Below are positions 26,983-35,448 of a stretch of DNA of 64,000 bases, one piece after another. Origin of the DNA: an uncultured Sutterella sp. (lineage in GTDB: Bacteria > Pseudomonadota > Gammaproteobacteria > Burkholderiales > Burkholderiaceae_F). The notes beneath the pieces were generated by a model. It ran no database searches. It saw only the letters and a list, made by a program, of their open reading frames with translations, and was not told the origin of the DNA. The first letter of the stretch is position 1. Every line of letters starts with the position of its first letter. Position numbers and translations under genes: made by a program. Location of the stretch: contig UQYP01000005.1 of NCBI GenBank assembly GCA_900545335.1, forward strand, positions 1-64,000, written 5' to 3'.

Positions 26983-27344
26983 CCAATGAACTCCTTCGTA
27001 AAGAGCCTACCATTGCTCACCACGATGACATTCCGGTTCTAAATGACCGAATCAATGTCTCCTGGGATAAATTAAGCCGAGTGCTTGAGCCTGTGAAATT
27101 GCCCTCTTCGCTTGAAGATGGCGGCAGTCTCTCAGATAAAGAAATGCAATTGGTGCTGGCAGGCGACCGGATTGCTCAAAATATCTCAGCTCAAATGGAC
27201 GATATTTTGAGTATGGCCATTAACAACAGCTACCACCGTCTGAGAGCTGATCTGACGAATCAATTACGCGCCGCTGTCAAAGAAGCGGTGCATGAAGAGA
27301 TTGAAAAAATCGTACAATCCGACAAACGTTCGACTTTGTCGTAG
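26979..27344 (+). CDS. Conserved hypothetical protein between holC and valS
   Basis: 121 residues, acidic, mostly helical by composition, without a signal peptide or membrane segment. The ATG overlaps the holC stop (ATGA). The C-terminal half (LSDKEMQLVLAGDRIAQNISAQ ... VKEAVHEEIEKIV) looks like a coiled coil. A small gene of this type often stands between holC and valS in betaproteobacteria; its job is unknown to me. Confidence 0.75.
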   Translation: MTNELLRKEPTIAHHDDIPVLNDRINVSWDKLSRVLEPVKLPSSLEDGGSLSDKEMQLVLAGDRIAQNISAQMDDILSMAINNSYHRLRADLTNQLRAAVKEAVHEEIEKIVQSDKRSTLS

Positions 27345-27386
27345 TGCATGGAATTGACTAAAAACTTTGTTTAGAAAGATTGAAAA

Positions 27387-30215
27387 ATGAGTACTGAAGA
27401 ACTTGCCAAGAGTTTTGAGCCCTCGCAAATTGAAAAGCGTTGGTATGAGACTTGGGAAAAGCGCGGCTACTTTGCCGGCAAATTGGATCCCTCTAAGCCC
27501 TCATTTAGCATCCAACTGCCCCCGCCCAACATCACGGGTATTTTGCACATGGGGCACGCCTTTAACCAAACCGTCATGGATACTCTTGTGCGCTATCACC
27601 GCATGAAGGGCTACAACACGGCCTGGATCCCCGGAACGGACCACGCCGGTATTGCCACGCAAATCGTGGTGGAACGCCAGCTTGAAAAAGAAGGGCTTAA
27701 CCGCCGCGACATGAAGCGTGAAGATTTCATCGCCCGTGTTTGGGAGTGGCAAAAGTTCTCAGGCGGCACCATCCTGCAGCAAATCCGCCGCATGGGTGAC
27801 TCGGTTGACTGGGACCGACTCTACTTTACGATGGATCAGAAACTCTCTAAAGTCGTGGTAGATACTTTTGTGAAGTTATATAACGACGGTCTTATCTATC
27901 GCGGTACTCGTCTAGTGAACTGGGACCCGAAACTGCAAAGTGCCGTGAGCGACCTTGAAGTCGAAAGCGAAGAAGAAAACGGACACCTTTGGGAAATCCG
28001 TTATCCGGCAGCCGACGGCGGTGAAGGCGTAGTGGTTGCTACGACCCGTCCGGAAACGCTTTTCGGCGACCAGGCTGTTGCCGTGCACCCGGAAGACGAA
28101 CGCTATAAAGCGCTTGTCGGTAAAGAATTGGTTCTTCCGCTCTGTAACCGTACGATTCCTGTGATCGCCGATGAATACGTTGACCGTGAATTCGGTTCAG
28201 GCTGCGTGAAGATTACGCCCGCTCACGACTTTAACGACTTTGCTGTGGGCCAGCGCCATCACTTAAAGCCGCTTAATGTCCTTACGAAGACCGCTAAGAT
28301 GAACGATAACGTCCCGGAAAAATACCGCGGTATGGATCGTTATGAAGCCCGTAAGGCCGTTATTAAAGACTTGCAAGAGCAGGGACTTTTAGTCGGCATC
28401 AAAGATCATAAGCACATGGTGCCGCGTGTGTCCCGTACGGGAGAAATCGTTGAACCGATGCTCTCCGAGCAGTGGTATATGGCCATGAGTAAGCCCGCCC
28501 CTGCTACCGCTCACTTCCCCGGCAAATCGATCGGTGAAATCGGCCTGGAAGCGGTTGAGTCGGGTGAAGTCAATATTCAGCCTAAAGAATGGCGCGGTGT
28601 TTATCGTCAGTGGCTTGAAAACATTCAGGACTGGTGCTTGTCCCGTCAATTGTGGTGGGGTCACCAAATTCCGGCTTGGTATGACGAAGAAGGTCACGTT
28701 TACGTTGCCCACAACGAAGAAGAGGCTCAAGAGCAAGCCGGCGCCGGTGTCAAACTCACCCGCGATGAAGACGTGTTAGATACATGGTTCTCTTCAGCCA
28801 TGGTCCCCTTCTCCACGCTGGGCTGGCCTGATGAAAAGAAGATGGCCCAAGAAGGCTACGACTTATTCTTGCCGAGCTCAATCCTTGTAACGGGCTACGA
28901 CATTATCTTCTTCTGGGTAGCCCGCATGGTGATGATGACCCGTTACTTTACGGGCCGCGTCCCCTTCAAGGGTGTATATCTGCACGGACTTGTGCGTGAT
29001 GCCGAAGGCAAGAAAATGTCTAAGAGCGAAGGCAATACCCTCGACCCCTTGGACATCATGGACGGCATTGACCTTGAAAGTCTGGTTAAGAAGAACACCC
29101 GCGGCTTGCGTCAGCCTGAAAAAGCTCCGCAGGTGGAAAAGAAGATTCGCAAGAATTACCCCAACGGTATTGCTCCGCACGGCGCCGACGCCCTGCGCTT
29201 TACGATGGCTGCCTACGCCACCTTGGGCCGCAACATCAACTTTGACCTGCGCCGCGCTGAAGGCTACCGCAATTTCTGCAACAAGCTTTGGAACGCCACG
29301 CGCTTTGTGCTCATGAACGTTCAGGGCAAAGACTGCGGAACGGATGCTTCCCTGCCGCAAGAACTCTCCTTTGTGGATGAATGGATTTTGCGAGAATTGG
29401 ACCGCACGATTAACGAAGTGCAAAAGGCCTTTGCCGAATGGCGTCTGGATAACGCGGCGAACGCCATCTATTCCTTCGTTTGGGACCAATACTGCGACTG
29501 GTACCTGGAACTTTCTAAAGTTCAGTTGGCTAACGGCAACGAAGCTCAGCAGCGCGCAACCCGCCATACGTTGATTACTGTGCTTGAAGCCGTGCTGCGT
29601 TTAGCTCACCCGATTATTCCGTTTATCACGGAAGAACTCTGGCAAAAGGTAAGCGTTGTTGCCGGTACCTGCGCCGAAGACGAAGAGACTTCCGTCATGA
29701 TTCAGGCCTATCCTGAAACCGGCTTTGCCGGTGAAGACACCGGAGCCGATCACAAGATGGCGCTCACCAAAGAGATGATTGATGCAGTGCGCAATCTGCG
29801 AGGGGAAATGCAGCTTTCACCTTCTCAGCGTATTCCGTTGGCTGTCCAAGGTGATGAAACGGTCCTTAAGACCGTCGCGCCCTACATCATGCATCTGGCT
29901 CGAGTCAGTGAAGTCACCATTTGCGAAGACATCAACAAGGCCAACGAAGGCTCTATTGCTCCGGTGGCTATCGTTGAAGACTATAAGCTGATGCTGGTCG
30001 TTAAGATTGACGTGGCAGCCGAACGTGAACGCCTGAGCAAGGAAGCCGCTCGTCTGCAAGGCGAAATCGCTAAGGCTAACGCAAAACTGAGTAATGAAAA
30101 GTTCACGGCAAGAGCTCCTGAAGCGGTCGTGAATCAGGAACGCGAACGTCTGGCTAACTTCACTAAACTTTTCAATAAAGTTCAGGAACAGCTCGACAAA
30201 TTGCCTAAAGCTTAA
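27387..30215 (+). CDS. valS: Valyl-tRNA synthetase
   Basis: Class I aminoacyl-tRNA synthetase charging tRNA-Val, with an editing domain. HIGH motif PPNITGILHMGHAF near residue 48-61, editing domain about 190-330 (TTRPETLFGDQAVAVHPED), KMSKS at about residue 541-546 (GKKMSKSEGNTLDP), anticodon-binding region about 650-800, and a C-terminal coiled coil (VAAERERLSKEAARLQGEI...). 942 residues, full length. Last of the pepA-holC-valS run and followed by a strong terminator. No T-box or other leader is visible. Confidence 0.96.
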   Translation: MSTEELAKSFEPSQIEKRWYETWEKRGYFAGKLDPSKPSFSIQLPPPNITGILHMGHAFNQTVMDTLVRYHRMKGYNTAWIPGTDHAGIATQIVVERQLEKEGLNRRDMKREDFIARVWEWQKFSGGTILQQIRRMGDSVDWDRLYFTMDQKLSKVVVDTFVKLYNDGLIYRGTRLVNWDPKLQSAVSDLEVESEEENGHLWEIRYPAADGGEGVVVATTRPETLFGDQAVAVHPEDERYKALVGKELVLPLCNRTIPVIADEYVDREFGSGCVKITPAHDFNDFAVGQRHHLKPLNVLTKTAKMNDNVPEKYRGMDRYEARKAVIKDLQEQGLLVGIKDHKHMVPRVSRTGEIVEPMLSEQWYMAMSKPAPATAHFPGKSIGEIGLEAVESGEVNIQPKEWRGVYRQWLENIQDWCLSRQLWWGHQIPAWYDEEGHVYVAHNEEEAQEQAGAGVKLTRDEDVLDTWFSSAMVPFSTLGWPDEKKMAQEGYDLFLPSSILVTGYDIIFFWVARMVMMTRYFTGRVPFKGVYLHGLVRDAEGKKMSKSEGNTLDPLDIMDGIDLESLVKKNTRGLRQPEKAPQVEKKIRKNYPNGIAPHGADALRFTMAAYATLGRNINFDLRRAEGYRNFCNKLWNATRFVLMNVQGKDCGTDASLPQELSFVDEWILRELDRTINEVQKAFAEWRLDNAANAIYSFVWDQYCDWYLELSKVQLANGNEAQQRATRHTLITVLEAVLRLAHPIIPFITEELWQKVSVVAGTCAEDEETSVMIQAYPETGFAGEDTGADHKMALTKEMIDAVRNLRGEMQLSPSQRIPLAVQGDETVLKTVAPYIMHLARVSEVTICEDINKANEGSIAPVAIVEDYKLMLVVKIDVAAERERLSKEAARLQGEIAKANAKLSNEKFTARAPEAVVNQERERLANFTKLFNKVQEQLDKLPKA

Positions 30216-30239
30216 TCAGGCTTTATCCGGCTTACTGCC

Positions 30240-30276
30240 TCCGCCGTTTCTTTTATAGAAACGGCGGATTTTTTTT
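30240..30276 (+). terminator. Terminator after valS
   Basis: 11-bp stem TCCGCCGTTTC / GAAACGGCGGA with a 7-nt loop followed by TTTTTTTT. Confidence 0.92.
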
Positions 30277-30352
30277 GAACGAAAATGTTAAAGTTACGCA
30301 TCTGTTTTACTTTCGCTGAGTCACTTAACTCAGCAAAAAAAAGGATCTCACC

Positions 30353-31447
30353 ATGACAAACTGTTATCAAGGAAAACGTCCCCGCGAATTAGGCATCTCT
30401 TTCGGTGTTTTACCCACCGGCAAAAATAATGCCATTACCGATGTCAAAGGCGTCAAAGTCGGTCAGGTCACATTAATTGACGACACAAAAGGCATGCGCA
30501 CGGGTGTGACCGCTATTGTCCCGCACACGGACAATATCTTTAAGCACAAGGTGCCCGCCGGTATTTTCCTCGGTAACGCTTTCGGCAAGATGGTGGGGTA
30601 CCCCCAGGTTAAAGAACTCGGCAACATAGAAACGCCGATCGTTTTAACCAACACTTTAAATCTGGCCGCTGCCATTGACGGCATCATTGATTACACCTTC
30701 GGTTTTGATGAAAATAATGACGTTCGCTCCATTAACTGTGTGGTAGGCGAAACCAACGACGGCACGATTAACGACATCCGTTCCCGCTTTGTCACCCGTG
30801 AAGATGTGCTCAAAGCCATTGTTGAAGCCAAAGACGGCCCGGTGGAAGAAGGCGGGGTCGGTGCCGGCACCGGTACCAAAGCCTTTAACTTCAAGGGCGG
30901 TATCGGCACGGCTTCACGTAAGCTGCCCGAAAACATGGGCGGCTATACCGTGGGCGTCATCGTCCAAAGTAATTTCGGGGGCCTTCTTAATATCAACGGA
31001 GTTGAAGTCGGCAAGGCACTCGGCGGCTACCCCTATCAGAAAGAAATTGAAAGCGCTGACGGTTCCATCATGATGATTGTGGCAACCGATGCGCCGCTTG
31101 AAGCCAGAAACCTGGAACGTGTTGCTAAGCGTGCCTTCATGGGATTGGCTAAAACCGGAGGCGTTGCCTCAAACGGTTCGGGCGACTTTGTAATTGCTTT
31201 TTCCACCAATGAAGCGATGCGGATTGATCACAACGCAGAAAAATTAGCCAAACAAACCATGTCTGTTGTTCGCAACGATGATATGACGCCGATTTTCATG
31301 GCAACAATTGAAGCCACGGAAGAAGCCATCATTAATTCCCTTTTTGCCGCTCACGACACACCGACCCATGACGGTCGGGTCATCAAGGCCTTGCCTTTGG
31401 ATAAAGTGATGGAGATGATGCGCGAACACAAAAAGGTAGCGCAATAA
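30353..31447 (+). CDS. P1 family peptidase (DmpA-like L-aminopeptidase/D-esterase)
   Basis: Ntn-like self-processing aminopeptidase. The family features NAITDVKGVKVGQVTL, GVTAIVPH, LTNTLNLAAAIDG, GGVGAGTGTKAFNFKGGIGTAS and AKTGGVASNGSGDF are all present. The autocleavage site should be the Gly-Ser in SADGSIMMIVATDAPLE (about residue 238-239), making the Ser the N-terminal nucleophile of the beta chain, as in DmpA. 364 residues, no signal peptide. Single-gene unit ended by a terminator. Confidence 0.88.
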   Translation: MTNCYQGKRPRELGISFGVLPTGKNNAITDVKGVKVGQVTLIDDTKGMRTGVTAIVPHTDNIFKHKVPAGIFLGNAFGKMVGYPQVKELGNIETPIVLTNTLNLAAAIDGIIDYTFGFDENNDVRSINCVVGETNDGTINDIRSRFVTREDVLKAIVEAKDGPVEEGGVGAGTGTKAFNFKGGIGTASRKLPENMGGYTVGVIVQSNFGGLLNINGVEVGKALGGYPYQKEIESADGSIMMIVATDAPLEARNLERVAKRAFMGLAKTGGVASNGSGDFVIAFSTNEAMRIDHNAEKLAKQTMSVVRNDDMTPIFMATIEATEEAIINSLFAAHDTPTHDGRVIKALPLDKVMEMMREHKKVAQ

Positions 31448-31480
31448 CGCACTTTGGATCGTATTTAACTGAACTCGTTT

Positions 31481-31522
31481 AAGCCTCCCGGAGTCAAAAT
31501 TCTTCGGGAGGTTTTCTTTTTG
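31481..31522 (+). terminator. Terminator after the P1 peptidase gene
   Basis: Stem CCTCCCG (31484-31490) / CGGGAGG (31505-31511), with extended AA/TT pairing, followed by TTTTCTTTTTG. Confidence 0.8.
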
Positions 31523-31632
31523 ATAGAACATAACGCCGCAAACCTCTGACTTAATCGTGAGAGGAATTGGCACTCGCCCCAATCGGGGCGATTTTTTTGT
31601 ATAATAACACAATCATGTGATGTATAATAATT

Positions 31633-32046
31633 ATGCTTGAAATAGTATATGACAGGAATTGCGTATATCAGACTGCTTATCATGTGGTATGGTGTCCAAA
31701 GTACAGAAAGTCCATTTTGATCGGCTCTATCGCCGATGAGACTAAAAGGGTTATTGAGGGAATTTGCCTTGAGCGAAACTGGCCGGTTTTAGCTCTTGAA
31801 GTTCAGCCCGACCACATTCACCTTTTTGTCAGCATACCTCCCTCTACTTCAGTTGCTGATGCAACTAAAATTTTGAAAGGCAGCACCGCCAGAAAGTTAT
31901 TCGTTAAATTTCCTGAGTTGAAAAAACAGTTGTGGGGAGGTCATCTCTGGTCTCCGTCTTATTACGTAGGTACTGCCGGCAACGTCAGTTCCGAAACTAT
32001 TCAGAAATACATTGAAAGAACTGAACATATCAAAGGGCGCCGGTAA
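31633..32046 (+). CDS. tnpA: IS200/IS605 transposase TnpA (Y1 HUH)
   Basis: 137-residue single-strand transposase. The HUH metal motif is His61-Ile-His63 (PDHIHLFVS) and the catalytic tyrosine is Tyr126 (ETIQKYIERTE). Other family blocks: YHVVWCPKYRK and SYYVGTAGNVS. It looks intact. The start is in a palindromic AT-rich leader (ATCATGTGAT at 31612-31621), which could fold and limit translation. Confidence 0.93.
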   Translation: MLEIVYDRNCVYQTAYHVVWCPKYRKSILIGSIADETKRVIEGICLERNWPVLALEVQPDHIHLFVSIPPSTSVADATKILKGSTARKLFVKFPELKKQLWGGHLWSPSYYVGTAGNVSSETIQKYIERTEHIKGRR

Positions 32047-33205
32047 ACTGAAGGCTCCTGCTAAATTAACCACTACCGTTTGCATCAAGCTGCAAATGGA
32101 TTGCGTATCGGCCCAGAAGTTGATGAGAACTCGACTTCTGTACCGCGACGCCTGTAATTTTTTGGTTCAATACGTCTGTCGCGATCCCAGTGAGCGTAAT
32201 TGGCAGCGCTATAACCTGCATCATGCAGCTTACTACGACTTAAGATCCGCATTGCCATCATTAGGTTCTCAGTTAGCTTGCAACGCCATTCGTTCAGTTT
32301 CTTCGGTTTACAAAACGCAATTAACCAATCACCCGAGAAAAAATAAGACCGATCCTTTAAAAGAAATTGTTTTTAAAAATCCCTCTATCCACTTGGATAA
32401 AAACACAATTGCTTATCAAGAGAATATGACTGAAGCAACGGTTTTCACAATCGACGGTCATGTGTGAGTCAGATTATGTCCGGGAGATTTTCAAAAGCGA
32501 TTGCTTCAATTCGGTCAACGTAAAGAAAGCAATCTTGTCTATCGAAAAACTAAAAAAGGAGAATCCTGGTTCCTGCATATCAGTTTGGAGTTGGACACAA
32601 TACCGGCGGATTTGAGTGATCAACTCAAAAAATAGGAAGTGATCGGTGTCGATGTAGGAGAAAATAACATAGCGGCTGCTTCAACCGGTCAAATATGGAA
32701 AGCAGGAGCGTTAAAACATAAGCGAGATAAATATTTGGGGTTACGAGCACGTTTACAAAGCAATGGCTCGCAAAGTGCAAGGCAGCACTTGCGGAAAGCT
32801 TCGGGCAAGGAAAGACGGCATGTGACCCATGTCAACCACGTCGTGAGTAAATCAATTGTTGAAGAGGCAGTCAAGCAACAGGCAAAAGTGATCGTTCTGG
32901 AAGATCTGACACATATCAGAGATCGGGTAAAGGCGGGCAAAAGAGTTAGAAGCCGCCTACACCGATGGTCCTTCCGAGAGCTTCAACAACAAATTGAATA
33001 CAAAGCCCAAAGACGAGGGATAAACGTGATATATGTGGATCCTCGGTATACCTCACAGACGTGTTCGGGATGTTGGCAATTGGGGAAACGAACGAAACAT
33101 CGATTTGTTTGCCCGCACTGTGGTCTCCGTGCGCACAGCGACTTGAATGCAAGTCGGAATCTGCAGGGATTGGGCTATCAGCTGATAGCCCAAGGGCTGT
33201 TGTAA
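32012..33205 (+). pseudogene. tnpB: TnpB RNA-guided nuclease gene interrupted by two in-frame stops
   Basis: One reading frame runs through the whole gene but has TGA at 32465-32467 and TAG at 32633-32635. No frameshift is needed: translation through the stops gives continuous TnpB sequence (FTIDGH, stop context, VRLCPGDFQKRLLQFGQ, ..., LKK, stop, EVIGVDVGENN). The RuvC residues are all present: Asp in GVDVGENN, Glu in VLEDLTHI, Asp in HSDLNASRN, and the zinc finger CSGC...CPHC. The N terminus overlaps tnpA; the first possible start is TTG 32012 but the domain proper begins at TTTVCIKLQ. A GTG at 32639 could start the C-terminal part alone. Most simply a recently inactivated gene. Confidence 0.88.
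33170..33193 (+). repeat. Perfect palindrome at the 3' end of tnpB (IS605 right end / omega-RNA region)
   Basis: TTGGGCTATCAG followed by its exact reverse complement, 12 bp each side, inside the last tnpB codons. IS200/IS605 right ends carry such hairpins for TnpA recognition, and the omega RNA guide for TnpB is made from this region. Confidence 0.6.
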
Positions 33206-33240
33206 ATCGGCCTAATGTCGGATTGCTCGTCAGTCACGAT

Positions 33241-33273
33241 AAATAAAAGCTTGCGATTAGTCGCGAGTTATTT
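33241..33273 (+). repeat. Imperfect terminal hairpin at IS605 right end
   Basis: AAATAA (33241-33246) pairs with TTATTT (33268-33273) around a GCGA-TTAG-TCGC inner stem. It lies exactly where the neighbouring gene fragment resumes, so it probably forms the last part of the element. Confidence 0.45.
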
Positions 33274-33282
33274 ACGAACAAT

Positions 33283-33522
33283 ATGTCTGTGGATTGCGAC
33301 TGTGTGGCTCATCCTGCAGAAGTCGATATGAAAGATATCGGCATTTTGGCCTCCTTAAATCCGGTCGCTCTCGATCAGGCTTGTGTAGACTTGGTGTATG
33401 AAGCCCCTGACGGCCATTCGCTGGCTGAACGGATTCAAAGCAGAAACGGCGAATTAATTCTTGAGCATACCCAAAGAATCGGTTTCGGAGAACGCCGCTA
33501 CCGCTTGGTCTGTGTGGATTGA
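33283..33522 (+). pseudogene. DUF362 (iron-sulfur cluster-type) protein, C-terminal remnant
   Basis: The 79 residues starting SVDCDCVAHPAEV and continuing DIGILASLNPVALDQACVDLVYEA...GHSLAERIQSRNG match my knowledge of the C-terminal end of DUF362 proteins (normally about 370 residues). Everything upstream is missing: the frame meets the IS605 right end at about 33274, and no 5' part is found on the left side of the element. So the gene was cut by the insertion and its front was lost or moved. The last domain would not fold into a working protein. Confidence 0.75.
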
Positions 33523-33606
33523 ATCTAACTGCCTGCGTTTTTATGAGCCTCGCAGGAACCGTCAACTGAGAGGCTTTGACTTTTAGAAAACTCATCGGAG
33601 CTGACA

Positions 33607-34143
33607 ATGCCTGTCAATGCAGTACTGGCCGGAGATTACGAAGGCTGCCAAATCTTATATAACGAAATCAAACTGCCATTGCTTGAAACCTGTCGGATTC
33701 AGAAGGAAGTTGAAGCGCAAGGCTATCGAACTGTCCGCAGCGACAACTTCGTACCACTCAATAAAGACTTTGTTGAAAGCTATAAGCTCGTAGATTCAAT
33801 CAACGATATCCAAAAAGATGTCTTCAGCGCCATGTTTAGAGGCGGCGTCGGTCAGATGATTTTCGGTGACGCAGGAGGCGTAGCGGGCGCGGCTACAGCT
33901 AAAAGCCGCAATGACGGATACAAAATTGTCGATGTTCGTTTCAGAAACGGCAAAAGAAGCCTCATTCGCCTGGACTTAAAAGCTTGGGAAACATTTCTCT
34001 CTGAAACCTATTGTTCGCCTGATTACACCCCAAAACCAATCATTCGTCCGAAACTTACTAAGCCTTTTCAAATCGCCCGAAGCATCTTGGCTGTAGCAAT
34101 AATCATTGGGATAGTCTGGCTGTTAGTCAAATGTACAACCTGA
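33607..34143 (+). CDS. Hypothetical protein with a C-terminal membrane anchor
   Basis: Not recognised. 178 residues: a soluble N-terminal part, a glycine-rich stretch GGVGQMIFGDAGGVAGAATA at about 83-100 (glycine-zipper-like), a basic segment (RFRNGKRSLIRLDLKAWETFL), then one hydrophobic helix at about 155-173 (ILAVAIIIGIVWLLV) close to the C terminus, so a tail-anchored inner-membrane topology is likely. Its position between the IS605/DUF362 scar and tRNA-Ser suggests accessory DNA. Confidence 0.6.
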   Translation: MPVNAVLAGDYEGCQILYNEIKLPLLETCRIQKEVEAQGYRTVRSDNFVPLNKDFVESYKLVDSINDIQKDVFSAMFRGGVGQMIFGDAGGVAGAATAKSRNDGYKIVDVRFRNGKRSLIRLDLKAWETFLSETYCSPDYTPKPIIRPKLTKPFQIARSILAVAIIIGIVWLLVKCTT

Positions 34144-34179
34144 AAATGACACAAGAATTCTTCTAGAGAGTCCGGAAAG

Positions 34180-34208
34180 TTGAAAAACAAATTTAAATCT
34201 TATAAAAT
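34180..34208 (+). promoter_or_regulatory. Sigma-70 promoter of tRNA-Ser
   Basis: TTGAAA (34180-34185), a 17-bp AT-rich spacer and TAAAAT (34203-34208), 33 bp before the tRNA. Confidence 0.65.
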
Positions 34209-34241
34209 CCTTATTCTTACTGAGCAACGCTCAGTGTGTGC

Positions 34242-34334
34242 GGAGAAGTGGCCGAGAGGCTGAAGGCACACCCCTGCTAAGGGTGCAAGCTCGCAAAACG
34301 GGCTTCGGGGGTTCGAATCCCCCCTTCTCCGCCA
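34242..34334 (+). tRNA. tRNA-Ser (GCU)
   Basis: Class II tRNA with acceptor GGAGAAG/CTTCTCC, anticodon loop CTGCTAA (GCT), a long variable arm (GCTCGC...GGCTTC region), T arm GGGGG-TTCGAAT-CCCCC, discriminator G and encoded CCA (34332-34334). Confidence 0.96.
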
Positions 34335-34351
34335 ACCTCTTGGCAATGGGA

Positions 34352-34382
34352 AAGCTTGAGATTCAAACTCAGGCTTTTTTGT
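34352..34382 (+). terminator. Terminator after tRNA-Ser
   Basis: 9-bp stem AAGCTTGAG / CTCAGGCTT with one U-G pair, then TTTTTTG. In the rest of 34383-34555 I see no gene. Confidence 0.75.
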
Positions 34383-34555
34383 TATCTAGAACATCCAACC
34401 CAACTTTAATCCCAAATTGACACCGGACTGATCGTCGGTGAAGCAGTGACTTGAGTCAGGAAACACCATGGCCAGTGAAACAGCAACAGCAAGATGAGAA
34501 AAACGAAACCGCATACCCGACTACGCAAGCGCTATAAGCTCGTTTTATCCTCTAC

Positions 34556-35380
34556 TCATTTTTTACATTTACTACCCGCCCTTTCGTTTTTAGGCGAAAT
34601 AATCTGTGAGCACACTCCCCTCAGAAGGTCAACTTCAGGCTGGGTCAACTGAGTGCGGGAAAAAAGTCTTCTGACTCGAGGCATAAAAAGTTTGGGCTCA
34701 TTGGGATCGAGCACTCCGCAATGAATCATCGCCTTTTCAAAATGATTCAAAAAGCCTTCGACCGCTTGAGGACCGGCCAGCTTTTCACCTGCAAAACGCT
34801 CCTGCCAATCGTACAACCCGTCATGCGTTTGTTTTTTGTCCATCATCGCCATATGCATTTCATAGGCCATGATCTGAACAGCCTGAGCCAGATTAAGACT
34901 TGTGCAGTCAGGATCAGCCGGAATGGCCGCACAGCCCTGGCACATGGCCATCTGCTCATTGGACAGTCCCGTGCGCTCGCAACCGAAGACAAAAGCGATA
35001 TGACTGCCATCGGCCTCAACCAGTGCTTTAGCTTTTTGGGCAACGGTTCTCACCGGTTCAATGGCCGGTCCAAATTCCCGGTCGTAACCCGACATCGCCC
35101 AGGCAAACTGCACGCCCTCTAAAGCATCCAGTAAGGAGTTATAAGAGCGGCTTGATTGAAGGACGTCGACGCTGCTTGTTGAATAGGCAATTGCCTCCGG
35201 ATGCCGGCGGTAATCAGACTCCCAGGGACTCACCACACGTAAATCTCTGAAGCCCATGGTTTTAATCGCTCGCGCAGCCGATCCGATATTGCCGGGATGC
35301 GCCGGTTCAACCAAAATAAAAGAAACATTTTGAGCAAGGGGATTTGTGGACATGGTGAGCGCCAAATCATCAAAAATCAT
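34556..35380 (-). CDS. trmJ: tRNA (cytidine/uridine-2'-O-)methyltransferase TrmJ family
   Basis: SPOUT methyltransferase of the TrmH class acting on position 32 of tRNAs. Motif 1 ILVEPAHPGNIGSAARAIKTMGF at residues about 22-44, motif 2 FVFGCERTGLSNEQM and motif 3 CTSLNLAQAVQIMAYEMHMA give the deep trefoil knot SAM site. The C-terminal helical part (about 170-270) is TrmJ-like and longer than in TrmL. The start is uncertain: ATG 35380 or ATG 35353 (MSTNPLAQN), neither with a strong ribosome site. Divergent from suhB. Confidence 0.88.
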   Translation of the reverse strand: MIFDDLALTMSTNPLAQNVSFILVEPAHPGNIGSAARAIKTMGFRDLRVVSPWESDYRRHPEAIAYSTSSVDVLQSSRSYNSLLDALEGVQFAWAMSGYDREFGPAIEPVRTVAQKAKALVEADGSHIAFVFGCERTGLSNEQMAMCQGCAAIPADPDCTSLNLAQAVQIMAYEMHMAMMDKKQTHDGLYDWQERFAGEKLAGPQAVEGFLNHFEKAMIHCGVLDPNEPKLFMPRVRRLFSRTQLTQPEVDLLRGVCSQIISPKNERAGSKCKK

Positions 35381-35448
35381 TAAAATGTATAGATTCTACA
35401 CGTAGTTATCTCAATCACTGATTTAAATTTTCAAGAAGGATTCTGACG

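Larger units (their letters stand above)
31574..33273 (+). mobile_element. IS200/IS605-family insertion sequence
   Basis: Contains tnpA and a degenerate tnpB in the same direction. The left side carries a terminator-like hairpin (TCGCCCC-AATC-GGGGCGA plus T-tract, 31574-31600) of the kind that shields IS200 transposases from outside transcription. The right side has a 24-bp perfect palindrome (33170-33193) and an imperfect hairpin at 33241-33273. These elements have no terminal inverted repeats, so exact ends are estimates. The right boundary is supported by the truncated DUF362 gene resuming at about 33274. Confidence 0.75.

Noticed and set aside
28878..29567. Open frame antisense to valS
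   Set aside because: It covers the KMSKS region of an intact ValS; frame is a codon-bias shadow.
32465..32635. Frameshift in tnpB
   Set aside because: Both halves and the linking segment are in the same frame; only stop codons interrupt it.
34238..34420. Short open frame over tRNA-Ser
   Set aside because: It is a translation of the tRNA gene itself.
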